Below, one piece after another: positions 39,703 through 48,791 of a DNA stretch of 64,000 bases. Under the pieces are notes generated by a model. The model saw nothing but the letters and a program-made list of their open reading frames with translations. It ran no database searches and was not told the origin of the DNA. The number at the start of each line of letters is the position of its first letter. Position 1 is the stretch's first letter. The DNA is taken from positions 27,210-91,209 of the forward strand of contig PAFU01000035.1 of the NCBI GenBank assembly GCA_002704225.1, in the 5' to 3' direction. The stretch comes from Gammaproteobacteria bacterium (GTDB lineage Bacteria; Pseudomonadota; Gammaproteobacteria; Pseudomonadales; Azotimanducaceae). Made by a program: the position numbers and the translations under genes.

Positions 39703-40812
39703 ATGACGGCAGTATCAACAACCCCAACCAGCGGTCGGATTGTCACGCTCATGCACGACTCCGTCGCGCTTCGAGACAACCCCCTCGGCGACCCTCATCA
39801 ACGCAAACTGTCCGTCTATCTGCCTGCCGCCTATGACGCACCACGCAATGCACGTCGCCGCTTCATCACACTCTATGACTTAGCGGGCTTTACCAGCAGC
39901 GGCCTCAGTCATCTCAATTGGCGGAATTTTGATGAAAACCTGCCAGAAAAACTGGACCGATTGATACAGACCAAGCGGATGCCGCCGGTCATTGTGGTAT
40001 TTCCCGACTGCTTTACGCGTCTTGGCGGCAATCAGTACATCAATTCCAGTGCCATTGGTGCTTATGCCGATTACTTGAACGACGAACTCGTACCCTTTGT
40101 CGATCGTGAATTTCGTACGTTGGCGGATGCCCAACATCGTGGCTGTTTTGGCAAATCATCCGGCGGCTTTGGCGCCATGCGCTTGGGTATGGCGCACCCG
40201 AATATTTGGGGCGCGATCGCCAATCACTCCGGTGATGCGCACTTCGACTTTGTTTACGGTGCCGAGTGGCCTGCGGTACTGACGCATTTGCAAAAGTTCG
40301 CAGCGCCGGCGCTAAAACCCGGCAAACGGGTCGTTAAACCCCAATCATCACCGGGCGAAGACGACGGCCGCGTACAACGTTTTTTGGCCCATGTTGCAAA
40401 CTGCCCGCCCAATGGTGAACAACCGTTGTCCGGCAGAGACATCATGTCACTGATGTTAGTCGCCATGGCGGCAACCTATGATCCGAATCCGGACGCTCCT
40501 AACGGGTTTTACCTACCCTTTGATCTGAATACCGGTGAGCGCATCGATGTCCGCTGGCGTGCTTGGCTGAAACACGACCCCATCAATAGGGTGCGGGCCA
40601 ATCAGGCCCGACTGGCCAAACTGCGTGGCATTTACATCGATTGCGGATGGCAAGATCAGTTCCATATTCACTATGGCGCACGACAGTTGTCCATGCGGCT
40701 CAATCAATGCGGCATCACTCATCGCTACGAGGAGTTTGCCGGAACACACTCAGGTATTGATCACCGGTTGGATGTCAGCCTGCCGTTTTTGGCCAACTCC
40801 CTAAAGGGATAA
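39703..40812 (+). CDS. Esterase of the alpha/beta-hydrolase (esterase D) family
   Basis: A 369-residue hydrolase with the nucleophile elbow G-K-S-S-G-G in RGCFGKSSGGFGAMRLG (about residues 144-160), preceded by PPVIVVFPDCFTRLGGNQYI and followed by a C-terminal histidine in EEFAGTHSGIDHRLD. This is the fold of putative esterases related to esterase D and enterochelin esterase. There is no signal peptide, so it is cytoplasmic. The ATG at 39703 is preferred to a TTG 13 codons upstream. The natural substrate is unknown; neighbours are divergent and offer no clue. Confidence 0.8.
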   Translation: MTAVSTTPTSGRIVTLMHDSVALRDNPLGDPHQRKLSVYLPAAYDAPRNARRRFITLYDLAGFTSSGLSHLNWRNFDENLPEKLDRLIQTKRMPPVIVVFPDCFTRLGGNQYINSSAIGAYADYLNDELVPFVDREFRTLADAQHRGCFGKSSGGFGAMRLGMAHPNIWGAIANHSGDAHFDFVYGAEWPAVLTHLQKFAAPALKPGKRVVKPQSSPGEDDGRVQRFLAHVANCPPNGEQPLSGRDIMSLMLVAMAATYDPNPDAPNGFYLPFDLNTGERIDVRWRAWLKHDPINRVRANQARLAKLRGIYIDCGWQDQFHIHYGARQLSMRLNQCGITHRYEEFAGTHSGIDHRLDVSLPFLANSLKG

Positions 40813-40816
40813 GGGA

Positions 40817-41836
40817 TCAGCGTTTGGCAACGGTTTTGTGAAGCATGACATCGAGTTCCGTCAGTTTATCCAACTCCAAAAGGCGAAGAGCTTTCGCGAC
40901 GTCAATGTCGTCGTCGTGATCTAACACACCCAACATGGCGCGGGTCACCGGCGGTTCGGACATGAACAACTCCAAAAACCAAGCCATGGTGTAACCCAAA
41001 AACATCGGAATCGAGCGGACGCGTGTTGTGCGGCCAATCGCCGCCGCTGCCCGACGGTAAAGTTCGGCACGGGTTAGGCTCTCGGGCCCGGCCAAATCCA
41101 GTCCGCCGTCAAGTCCAAGCCGGGCTGCGCTGCAAATCGCATCGATCACGTCATCAGCATAAATGGGTTGCTCTAAGCTGCCGGCGCGAAACGTAACGGA
41201 ACTGTTGAGATTCGCCCGTTGGGTGAGCATTTTACTGGCGTAATCCCGTTCACCAATCACCATGGGCACACGGAGGGTGCACGCAGGTATTGGGCATCGG
41301 TAAAGGATTCGCTCGGCACGCCCCTTGGACGCCAAACACGCGTTGTTAGATTCAGGCTTTGCACCAAGAATGGAAAGGTAAGTAATGTGCTCAACCGACG
41401 TATCCTTCAGCGCTCTAGACAGTGATGTGCAACTGGATTCGTGAGCTGTGGCATATGTCGCATTCTTACTGGACTTGAGAATTCCCACCAGATGCACCGC
41501 GTATTGCGCGCCGTAGGCGGCTTGAGCGAGCAACATTGTCTCTGCGTAGTCGATCACTTCGATACGTAGCTGGCTGGTAGCACTGAACACTCGGGTTAAC
41601 TCCCGCTCAGCTCTACCGCTGCGCACTACCGCCGTGATCATTGCTCCTTCGCTTAGCAGCCTGCGAATCAATCGCTGACCGAGGTTTCCATTGGCTCCCG
41701 TAATGAACCAACTCTCCGGCTGCTTTTCTTCTTCAACCTCAGGTTGTTCTTGGATACCTGATTCCGATGTGTTGGCAGAGCCTGCTTCCACCTCGTCAGC
41801 CGTTGCTTTTACGCCTTCCGTTTGCTCTTCGGACAT
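40817..41836 (-). CDS. NAD(P)-binding epimerase/NmrA-like protein
   Basis: A 339-residue extended SDR. After an acidic, low-complexity N-terminal 40 residues comes the cofactor motif WFITGANGNLGQRLIRRLL (T-G-A-N-G-N-L-G). VHLVGILKSSKN and HITYLSILGAKPESNNACLASKGRAER follow the atypical SDR (complex I NDUFA9-like/NmrA) pattern; the usual catalytic YxxxK is replaced by A-S-K-G, so catalysis is uncertain. The acidic N-terminal extension is unusual. The gene is convergent with the esterase gene (four bases apart) and divergent from a lipoprotein gene. Confidence 0.75.
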   Translation of the reverse strand: MSEEQTEGVKATADEVEAGSANTSESGIQEQPEVEEEKQPESWFITGANGNLGQRLIRRLLSEGAMITAVVRSGRAERELTRVFSATSQLRIEVIDYAETMLLAQAAYGAQYAVHLVGILKSSKNATYATAHESSCTSLSRALKDTSVEHITYLSILGAKPESNNACLASKGRAERILYRCPIPACTLRVPMVIGERDYASKMLTQRANLNSSVTFRAGSLEQPIYADDVIDAICSAARLGLDGGLDLAGPESLTRAELYRRAAAAIGRTTRVRSIPMFLGYTMAWFLELFMSEPPVTRAMLGVLDHDDDIDVAKALRLLELDKLTELDVMLHKTVAKR

Positions 41837-41940
41837 AATTTCTCACCAGTGCTTGGACAGCAGGGCCCTCCATTCTCGTTTGAGAGATGATACATTGAAA
41901 CTTCACGTAAGCTTGCGATATCCGAAAGAGACCTTAGTCC

Positions 41941-42408
41941 ATGCCTATGCTCAAACAAACCCATCTCAGGCACACCTCACTCTGGATTGTCGGCGCCTTC
42001 CTACTCAGTTCTTGCGGCGCCCCCCTAGGGCCGATTCCCGGAGGCAAATTAGAAGGCGAGCTATCGCCCTGGCCAGCCAATTGGGATCACGCGGAAGACT
42101 GTGAAAACGTGTTGTTGGAAACCGATCCTGCTGACCCTTATTCGGTCACGATCTGGGGCGTGGGGGTTAAAGACGAATTTTTCGTCGGCGCATCAGCCCG
42201 CTCAAATCAGTGGGCCCGAAAAATCGAAAGCGACCCCCGAGTGGTCCTAGACGTGGACGGCACACTGTATCGTGCTCATGCCGAGATCTTAACGGATGCC
42301 AAAACAGCCGAAATTGTGGCGAACAAGTTCTTCGACAAGTACGACATGGACCCAGAAAACTTGGAAGGCGACGGCGCGTTCTATCGATTAACGCGTCGAC
42401 CCCAATAA
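41941..42408 (+). CDS. Small lipoprotein, possible FMN/F420 split-barrel fold
   Basis: A 155-residue protein with a lipoprotein signal: positively charged start, hydrophobic run WIVGAFLLSSC and lipobox cysteine near residue 25. The mature part (YSVTIWGVGVKDEFFVGASA, then DPRVVLDVDGTLYRAHAEIL) alternates strands and recalls flavin- or F420-binding split-barrel nitroreductase-type proteins, but I cannot confirm this. The DVDG could be mistaken for a HAD motif; the rest of that fold is absent. The gene stands alone between a divergent SDR-like gene and a phosphatidyltransferase gene. Confidence 0.65.
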   Translation: MPMLKQTHLRHTSLWIVGAFLLSSCGAPLGPIPGGKLEGELSPWPANWDHAEDCENVLLETDPADPYSVTIWGVGVKDEFFVGASARSNQWARKIESDPRVVLDVDGTLYRAHAEILTDAKTAEIVANKFFDKYDMDPENLEGDGAFYRLTRRPQ

Positions 42409-42463
42409 CTCTTGCCCTCATCAGCACCTGCGAGGACTACAAGGCCGCTTGGCAATTTGCACC

Positions 42464-43096
42464 ATGAGCAGAGACAAAAGCGCTAAATCAGTCCGCCCAA
42501 ACGCATCGGGCGGTTCAATCGTCAATCCAGCCAATGTTCTGACCGCCACTAGGTTACTGCTTATTCCCTTATTGGTCTGGACTATCATTGGCGCTCAGTG
42601 GCTCATGGCTGCGATCACGATTACGTTAGCTATCGCTACTGACGTCTACGACGGCAAGCTCGCCCGACACTACAACAGCGCATCACCTCTGGGCGGATTT
42701 TTCGATCACGGCACCGATGCGTTGCTGGTGAGCAGCAGCGCATGGGCTCTGGCGCAAACCGGTCTGATTCACCCATGGCTCTGGCCCTTTATCGGATTAG
42801 CCTTTGCCCAGTACGCATTGGACTCCAAGATCCTTCTGGGGCGCGTTCTGCGCACCAGTAAACTGGGCAAGTACAATGGCATTGGCTATTACGCATTGGC
42901 CTGCACCGCTATTGGCAGCCAGACCTTGGCGGTTTTGTTTCAGACGCCGCTTCAGCACTGGCCAGTACTCCAGCAGTGCCTCCAGTGGCTTGATCGAGGG
43001 GTCGCACTGGCGGCTTGGTTGTTGTTAGCCAGCACAATCCTCTCAATGGGTGAACGAGGAATCCACCTTCTGCGCACGGACCCTCAAGACCACTAA
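42464..43096 (+). CDS. CDP-alcohol phosphatidyltransferase
   Basis: A 210-residue inner-membrane enzyme with the full family signature D-G-x2-A-R-x8-G-x3-D-x3-D (YDGKLARHYNSASPLGGFFDHGTD, split here: DGKLAR then GGFFDHGTD, near residues 61-83). About six hydrophobic segments follow. Such enzymes transfer a phosphatidyl or similar group from CDP-diacylglycerol to an alcohol, as in PgsA or cardiolipin synthase. The alcohol is not predictable. The ATG at 42464 is assumed; a TTG five codons upstream with AAGG near it is an alternative. Convergent with a membrane protein gene five bases away. Confidence 0.82.
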   Translation: MSRDKSAKSVRPNASGGSIVNPANVLTATRLLLIPLLVWTIIGAQWLMAAITITLAIATDVYDGKLARHYNSASPLGGFFDHGTDALLVSSSAWALAQTGLIHPWLWPFIGLAFAQYALDSKILLGRVLRTSKLGKYNGIGYYALACTAIGSQTLAVLFQTPLQHWPVLQQCLQWLDRGVALAAWLLLASTILSMGERGIHLLRTDPQDH

Positions 43097-43101
43097 ATCG
43101 C

Positions 43102-44103
43102 TTATACCGCCTCTTTGTCGAACAGTTCGGCATTCGCCTTAGGCAAAAACACCACTCCGATGGCTGCATTAAACAGGACAAAGAAGGTGTGCATGATCAG
43201 GCTGAACACCCCCACCTCTGGAAATTCCGGAAACAAGACCGTCCAGAGCAACAGTGCGCCGGCATGAAACGGCAGCGGCAGGGCTGCCGCGAGGAAAATC
43301 ACGGGCAAAAACGCCAGCATCTGGCCAAAACCCACGTCTACGTTAAACAGCTGCAGCGCAAAGGTGTAAACCAGCACAGCGCCAATCAAATTAGGCGCCT
43401 TGAAGAGCAGCAATAACAGATATTGTATTGGGCGCGCTTCTCGAAACGCACGGAATATCTGCGCATCACGAATTTTAGGAAATTCGCCGAATACACCGCG
43501 AAAAAACAGAATATGAAGGGGCAAATAACAGACTGCGCCGGCAAATACGGCGGGCAAAATGAAATCCAGGCGAATCTGAGTCGAGGCCTCTTGCACCAGT
43601 TCGTAGTAAATCAACACACCAATGCCAGAGAAAAACAACAGCTGATAAATTTCCATCAAACCCAGCATCACCATAGTAGACAGCGCTTGCCAACCCGGTA
43701 CGTCATGACGCTTGGCGAGGTATAAAGACATGGCGCCCTTACCCACCTGTTCATTCACTAGGGACAAAATATAGGCGCTGGCCCGAATCGGAAGCACTTG
43801 GACTAATCGCAACTGCGGCGCATTGAACCAGCGTATGGCTCGCCAAGTCGCGTGAGAATCGACGCTGAAAAAAAACAACGAGTAAGGAATCATGACCATT
43901 AGCCAAACGGTCCAGTCTGCTTCGGAAAAAAATCGAAGCAAATATTCCACTACGGTGAGGCTTTCTCGCGCTGCCGTCGCCTCTGTTCGGGTATACACCA
44001 GATAAAAGCAAAACAACGTGACCGCCCAGGTCGCCACTTTGAATAGCCAGCCTTTTCCGGGTTTTGGGGCTGGCTGATCCGATCCGTGTTCAATTTCTGA
44101 CAT
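43102..44103 (-). CDS. Polytopic membrane protein, lysylphosphatidylglycerol-synthase-TM/flippase-like
   Basis: A 333-residue protein with about eight hydrophobic segments, beginning near residue 20. The segment LVNEQVGKGAMSLYLAKRHD and the overall layout recall the UPF0104/AglD group of membrane proteins associated with lipid or glycolipid translocation. I make no firm family call. The N-terminal 18 residues are polar. It is convergent with the CDP-alcohol phosphatidyltransferase gene, five bases away, which may hint at a shared lipid theme. 54 bases upstream is the stop of a serine hydrolase gene on the same strand. Confidence 0.65.
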   Translation of the reverse strand: MSEIEHGSDQPAPKPGKGWLFKVATWAVTLFCFYLVYTRTEATAARESLTVVEYLLRFFSEADWTVWLMVMIPYSLFFFSVDSHATWRAIRWFNAPQLRLVQVLPIRASAYILSLVNEQVGKGAMSLYLAKRHDVPGWQALSTMVMLGLMEIYQLLFFSGIGVLIYYELVQEASTQIRLDFILPAVFAGAVCYLPLHILFFRGVFGEFPKIRDAQIFRAFREARPIQYLLLLLFKAPNLIGAVLVYTFALQLFNVDVGFGQMLAFLPVIFLAAALPLPFHAGALLLWTVLFPEFPEVGVFSLIMHTFFVLFNAAIGVVFLPKANAELFDKEAV

Positions 44104-44157
44104 GTTGTCTCCGCTGTCTAATCGTCAGTTCGAATCGCCACTCTGGCAAAACGCATC

Positions 44158-45360
44158 TTAGCCCGCTATCGCATAGGTCATGGCTTTGAACTCATGGCTA
44201 AAGGGATGCCAGAAACCCGGCATCCGTTGGGTCAAGCAGAACCCCGTTAGATTAGCCTCAGGCGCCATCCAGCTATGCGTGCCTGCCATACCGCCCCAGT
44301 GATATTCACCCAAGGCCGTTGGCGGATCATCGGCTTGCAGCTCGGTTTTCAGCGCAAAGCCCAGGCCAAAGGCCGTTCCAGGCATCGCCCACATGGGGAA
44401 GGCGACCTGCACCCCATCGGCTAACTGATTCGTGCGCATAAGCTGCAGCGTTTCGGCCTTGAGGATTCTGACACCCGCCCATTCGCCACCGTTTACCACC
44501 ATGCGCAAGAATGCCGCGTAGTCGGGGACTGTGGAAACCAAACCGCCACCACCACTGAGCAGGGCGCGACGCGTATTATACTGGCCTGCATGGGAATCGT
44601 CGGCCTTGTTCAGACCAGGCTTCATTGGGTCAAAAATATCTTCAGGCGCATACATCGTCGTGAACCGGTCGGCTTTTTCCTCCGGCACCCAAAAGTCCGT
44701 ATCTACCATGGCCAAGGGACCAAAGATCCGCATACGCAGGAACTCATCAAAGGTTTGCCCCGACAACACTTCTACTAAGCGGGCACAGACATCTGTTGCT
44801 ACCGAGTAGCGCCAACTCGTTCCGGGTTCATAGGCCAAGGGAAGCTTGGCCACGCGCAGACAAAACTCTTCTAAATCGATGCTGGCATCCGCAAGCACAT
44901 TAACCCCGCCGTTCATATAGGCCTGATCGATAACCGACGTGGGCTCAATAAACCCATAGCTGAGGCCCGCGCTGTGACTGAGTATGTGCCGCACGGAAAT
45001 CATGTTTTTCGCCGGTGACGTGTCCGCCACCCCAGTCGCGTCAGGCTTGAGAACCTGGAGGTCACCAAACTCCGGCATGAATTTGGCCAGCGGGTCGTCC
45101 AAATCAAAGAGTCCCTCCTCGTGCAGCATCATCAATGCAACCGAGGTCACTAGCTTGGTATTGGAATACATGCGAAAAATGGCGTCCTTTCGCAGTGGTG
45201 TTTTGCTCTCGGTATCCATGTAGCCGAAGGTTTGATAATCGACCAAGTCCGTGCCTTTGAAGACCGCTGTTGCGCAACAAGAGAGAATGTCTTGGTCAAT
45301 GTAAAATTGCATCCGCTCATGCATTGCAGAAAAGTCGTAGCTTGAATCGGTTACGTTCAT
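44158..45360 (-). CDS. Serine beta-lactamase-fold hydrolase (class C/esterase type)
   Basis: A 400-residue protein of the serine beta-lactamase/penicillin-binding fold. The catalytic S-x-x-K is SNTK in FRMYSNTKLVTSVALMM (about residue 69), the second motif Y-S-V in WRYSVATDVCARLVEVL, and the third H-W-G-G in EYHWGGMAGTHSWM. This set is typical of EstB-like esterases and class C relatives. It has no signal peptide from the ATG at 45360, which has AGAGGAACC upstream; a longer frame from 45444 is rejected. Cytoplasmic esterase is more likely than antibiotic resistance. It is 31 bases after the M20 peptidase gene, so they form an operon. Confidence 0.82.
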   Translation of the reverse strand: MNVTDSSYDFSAMHERMQFYIDQDILSCCATAVFKGTDLVDYQTFGYMDTESKTPLRKDAIFRMYSNTKLVTSVALMMLHEEGLFDLDDPLAKFMPEFGDLQVLKPDATGVADTSPAKNMISVRHILSHSAGLSYGFIEPTSVIDQAYMNGGVNVLADASIDLEEFCLRVAKLPLAYEPGTSWRYSVATDVCARLVEVLSGQTFDEFLRMRIFGPLAMVDTDFWVPEEKADRFTTMYAPEDIFDPMKPGLNKADDSHAGQYNTRRALLSGGGGLVSTVPDYAAFLRMVVNGGEWAGVRILKAETLQLMRTNQLADGVQVAFPMWAMPGTAFGLGFALKTELQADDPPTALGEYHWGGMAGTHSWMAPEANLTGFCLTQRMPGFWHPFSHEFKAMTYAIAG

Positions 45361-45391
45361 AGGTTCCTCTCGGGTAGTTTCGTTTTGGCCA

Positions 45392-46804
45392 CTAGCGCTG
45401 GACGGTGAATTCTTCCAGCAGCTGATAAAAGCTTTCGACGCCATTGGTGATATTGCTCACGCTGATGCGCTCATTGTTGCCATGCACGCCGGTGGCCTCA
45501 GAGGCTTCGAAAACAAAGGGTGAGTAGCCGTAACTGGTAATGCCTAAATCTCTGAAAAAGTGGGAGTCGGTAAATCCGCCCGCAACCGTGGGCACCAGCT
45601 GCGCGCCATGGCGATCCTCTGCAATTTTTTGGATCGCTTTGAACAGCGGTGTGTCTGTGCGGCTAGTCGCTGGTGTGAACCCCATAATCTTTTCTATGGT
45701 GATGCCCTCATCATTGATGATGTGCCGAAGCTCGTTTAAAAACTGCTCGGGGTTTTGGTCTGGCAGCAGCCGGCAATCCAGTTCTGCCGATGCCTCCGCT
45801 GGGACAACGTTGATTTTACCGCTGCCTTGCAGCCGAGTAATTGAGCAAGTATTTCTCAGTAGCGCGTGCGCGCCGGGGTTTTCAAGCCGCAAACCCAGCA
45901 AAAAATTGGCATCATTCGCCGCTTGCGCAATGTTGGCGTACCGATTGCGCTTGCCCTCGTCCTGGTAAGGTGCCAGCCCTTCGAACATGGCAGCTACTGC
46001 TGGAACGATGTTAACCGGGAAGTCCGTTTCGCGAATACGCTCTAAGCTCCTTACCAGCTGGGTTACCGACGTCGTCACCTGAGGAGCAGACCCATGTCCG
46101 GGCCTACCGGTCGAGGTCAGTCTCAGCCAAAGCGGTACTTTCTGCGTCACCTCAACCATTACCGCTACGCCTTGGGCGAACCGTCGGCCAGACCCACCTT
46201 CGTTTAGCAAATATCCGACGTTTGAGAACAACTCGGGCCGGTTTTCCACTAACCACCCTGCACCGAAGGCACCGCCGGCTTCCTCATCCGCTGTGGCGAC
46301 GTACCACACATCACGATTCAGGGTTTGTCCACTGGCGGCCAATGCGAGGAAAGCCTGCAGCTGAACAATACCCAAACCCTTGGTGTCTATGGCACCACGC
46401 CCATAAATATAGCCGTCCACTTTGTCGCCGGAGAATGGATCGACGCGCCAGTAATCGGCATTTGCCGTTACCACATCGATGTGGTGCAGCAGCACCAAGG
46501 CCGGCGCTTTGCGGCCGGTTGCATCAGCCGTTCCTGGCAGCATGGCCCACAAATTACCCCGACCCGGCGCTGACTCGGCTGCCTCATACTCTATACCGGC
46601 TTCATCCAACAGTTTGCCCAGATAGTCGACACCGCGGGACTCATTACCCGGCGGGTTGACGGTATTGGTCTGCAGATAACCAACGAGATTTGGCACCGCT
46701 TGCTGCACGAAGGGCTGTAGATCGAATGCCCGAGCTGGGCTTGTGATCAGCAGCAACAGCGCAAAAAGACCGATGATCGCAGGCGTTGCCGAATTTGCTT
46801 TCAT
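45392..46804 (-). CDS. Exported M20-family zinc peptidase
   Basis: A 470-residue metallopeptidase of the M20/ArgE-DapE group. Residues 1-26 are a signal peptide (IIGLFALLLLITSPARA). The metal sites are LLHHIDVV (H-x-D), GRGAIDTKG, ATADEEAGGAFG with the catalytic Glu pair, and the C-terminal HGNNERIS. It is expected to be a periplasmic carboxypeptidase or aminoacylase; the substrate is not known. The ATG at 46804 has AAGGA upstream. It heads a two-gene unit with the beta-lactamase-fold hydrolase, so the two might act in turn on an acylated peptide; only the second lacks a signal sequence. Confidence 0.87.
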   Translation of the reverse strand: MKANSATPAIIGLFALLLLITSPARAFDLQPFVQQAVPNLVGYLQTNTVNPPGNESRGVDYLGKLLDEAGIEYEAAESAPGRGNLWAMLPGTADATGRKAPALVLLHHIDVVTANADYWRVDPFSGDKVDGYIYGRGAIDTKGLGIVQLQAFLALAASGQTLNRDVWYVATADEEAGGAFGAGWLVENRPELFSNVGYLLNEGGSGRRFAQGVAVMVEVTQKVPLWLRLTSTGRPGHGSAPQVTTSVTQLVRSLERIRETDFPVNIVPAVAAMFEGLAPYQDEGKRNRYANIAQAANDANFLLGLRLENPGAHALLRNTCSITRLQGSGKINVVPAEASAELDCRLLPDQNPEQFLNELRHIINDEGITIEKIMGFTPATSRTDTPLFKAIQKIAEDRHGAQLVPTVAGGFTDSHFFRDLGITSYGYSPFVFEASEATGVHGNNERISVSNITNGVESFYQLLEEFTVQR

Positions 46805-46902
46805 GTGAAGATTCCTTTTTCTGAGCAGCCCGAACCGGAAAAAAACTTCGCAGACCATGCCGAAGTCGCCATAATCTAGCAACAAAACAGTTGGAGAGCC
46901 TC

Positions 46903-47949
46903 TTGAAAATTTCTACCCTGATCAATTATGCCGGCGGCTTTAAAGAAGCGGTCGCTGAAGTAAAAGCACTCGAAAAAGCCGGTCTGGATGTGGTCTGGGT
47001 CCCTGAGGCCTACTCGTTCGACGCACCTACCGCCATGGGCTACCTTGCGGCTGAAACCGAGCGAGTGATCATCGCATCCGGCATTTTGCCAATCTATACC
47101 CGCACACCAAGTTTGCTCGCCATGACCGCCGCCGGTCTTGATTACTTGTCTGACGGTCGAGCGATGCTGGGTCTGGGTGCTTCGGGCCCTCAGGTTATTG
47201 AAGGGTTTCATGGCCTACCCTATACCGCGCCCGTCGCGCGAACCCGAGAGGTAATCGACATCTGCCGACAGGTTTGGCGTCGGGAGAAAGTTCAGTACAT
47301 GGGCGACCATTACCAAATCCCGCTGCCCCAAGATCGCGGCACCGGATTGGGTAAGCCGTTGAAGCTGATCAATCACCCCGTGCGTTCCGACATACCCATT
47401 GCCATCGCTTCCCTGGGACCCGCCAGTGTGGCCGCCACAGCAGAACTGGCAGACGCTTGGCTTCCAGCCTTTTATACCGCTGAAGCTGCTGATGCGGTTT
47501 GGGGCGATTCGCTACGCAAAGGCAACGGCAAACGTGCGGAAGATAGAAGTCCCTTGGACATTTACGCAGGGGGCAGTGTCGCCATCGGTGAGGGAATGGA
47601 ACCGCTGCGAAATCGGGCGCGACCCGGAGCCGCGCTGTACATCGGCGGTATGGGCGCTCGCTCGAAAAATTTCTACAACGACATCTTCTCCAAGAGCGGA
47701 TACGAAGCGGAAGCCAAAGTGATCCAAGATTTGTATCTGGCGGGCGACAAAAAAGCGGCCGAAGAAGCCATACCTGATGACTATTTAGCGAAGAGTTCAT
47801 TGATCGGACCCGAAGGATTTGTGAAAGAGCGCCTGTATGCGCTGCGCGAATCCGGGGTAACTTCATTGAATGTTAGCTTCGCCGGCGCGGATGCGGCAGA
47901 GCGCGCTGCGCAATGCGAAAACCTGCGCAACTTGGTGGATTCTCTCTAG
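46903..47949 (+). CDS. LLM-class oxidoreductase, possibly F420-dependent
   Basis: A 348-residue luciferase-like monooxygenase-fold protein. KISTLINYAGGFKEAVAEVK at the start and AMLGLGASGPQVIEGFHG (about 88-105) resemble mycobacterial Rv3520c-type F420-dependent enzymes more than FMN-dependent luciferases. The start is TTG at 46903 with GGAG six bases upstream; an earlier TTG at 46891 overlaps that site. By family it uses F420 or reduced flavin on an unknown substrate. It is divergent from the peptidase operon and overlaps the convergent thioesterase gene by four bases. Confidence 0.82.
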   Translation: MKISTLINYAGGFKEAVAEVKALEKAGLDVVWVPEAYSFDAPTAMGYLAAETERVIIASGILPIYTRTPSLLAMTAAGLDYLSDGRAMLGLGASGPQVIEGFHGLPYTAPVARTREVIDICRQVWRREKVQYMGDHYQIPLPQDRGTGLGKPLKLINHPVRSDIPIAIASLGPASVAATAELADAWLPAFYTAEAADAVWGDSLRKGNGKRAEDRSPLDIYAGGSVAIGEGMEPLRNRARPGAALYIGGMGARSKNFYNDIFSKSGYEAEAKVIQDLYLAGDKKAAEEAIPDDYLAKSSLIGPEGFVKERLYALRESGVTSLNVSFAGADAAERAAQCENLRNLVDSL

Positions 47950-48764
47950 GGGTTCCGAACCCGAATCAGCCCTTCTTGCACCGTCGAGGCCAGAAGGTCG
48001 CCGGAGGCGGAAAAGATGTTGCCTCTGGCAAACCCTCTGGCGTGAGAGGCGCTCGGTGAATCAATGGCGTAAAGCAGCCATTGATTCAACTCCAGTGGAC
48101 GATGAAACCACATGGCGTGATCAAGACTGGCCACTTGCATGTGCTCGCGTTTAAAGCTGCCTCTATGGGGCAGGCGGGCCGTGCCAATCAACACGTTGTC
48201 GGATTCAAAAACCAACAAGCAGGCGGCGATCAAATCGTCCCGAGGCACCTGACCTGTGGGCTTAAACCAGACGAACTGCTCCGGTGGTTGAGGGCTTTCA
48301 GACTGCAGACGACGGAATTCATGGCGCCAGGTTACGAACGCGGCATCGTACAAAGCAGCAGGAATTTTCTCTTCCATTGGCGGCTGCAAATCGGGCATAT
48401 CAGCTTGGTGACTCAACCCCGATTCCACCACCTGAAAAGACGCATCCATATTAAATATTGCTTCGCCGCGCTGGGTAACCAAAATCCGACGCGTTGCAAA
48501 TGATCGGCCATCCCGCGCGCGTTCGACCCGAATCACGGCAGGCACCTTGGGATCGCCAGGGCGCAAAAAATACCCATGCAGCGAGTGTACGCGCAGATCA
48601 CTCGGAACCGTACGACCACCGGCCATCAGGGCCTGGGCCATGATTTGCCCACCATACAATCGGCCTTGCCTGCCCGCAGGGTGCTGGGCACGAAAAATGT
48701 TTTCTTCAATCTGCTCCAGATCCAACAGATGCAACAGCTCTGTCAGTTTTGCACCCGCTCCCAT
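47946..48764 (-). CDS. tesB: Acyl-CoA thioesterase II
   Basis: TesB hydrolyses medium- and long-chain acyl-CoA to free acid and CoA. The 272-residue protein is a double hot-dog fold with LYGGQIMAQALMAGG (about 36-50), HSLHGYFLRPGDPKVP (about 60-75), ASLDHAMWFHRP (about 213-224) containing the catalytic Asp, and the C-terminal VQEGLIR. It overlaps the convergent LLM gene by four bases at the 3' end. It begins 27 bases after a small hypothetical gene on the same strand, which may be cotranscribed. Confidence 0.92.
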   Translation of the reverse strand: MGAGAKLTELLHLLDLEQIEENIFRAQHPAGRQGRLYGGQIMAQALMAGGRTVPSDLRVHSLHGYFLRPGDPKVPAVIRVERARDGRSFATRRILVTQRGEAIFNMDASFQVVESGLSHQADMPDLQPPMEEKIPAALYDAAFVTWRHEFRRLQSESPQPPEQFVWFKPTGQVPRDDLIAACLLVFESDNVLIGTARLPHRGSFKREHMQVASLDHAMWFHRPLELNQWLLYAIDSPSASHARGFARGNIFSASGDLLASTVQEGLIRVRNP

Positions 48765-48791
48765 TATGCCGCTGACCTTATATGCGAAGCC

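Noticed and set aside
42241..42260. HAD-type motif D-V-D-G-T in the small lipoprotein
   Set aside because: The rest of the HAD fold is missing and the motif lies in the middle of a short protein; it is most likely coincidental.
44158..45360. Antibiotic-resistance beta-lactamase
   Set aside because: The motifs fit the wider serine beta-lactamase fold, but there is no signal peptide and the YSV motif and length match esterase-type members; resistance is not supported.
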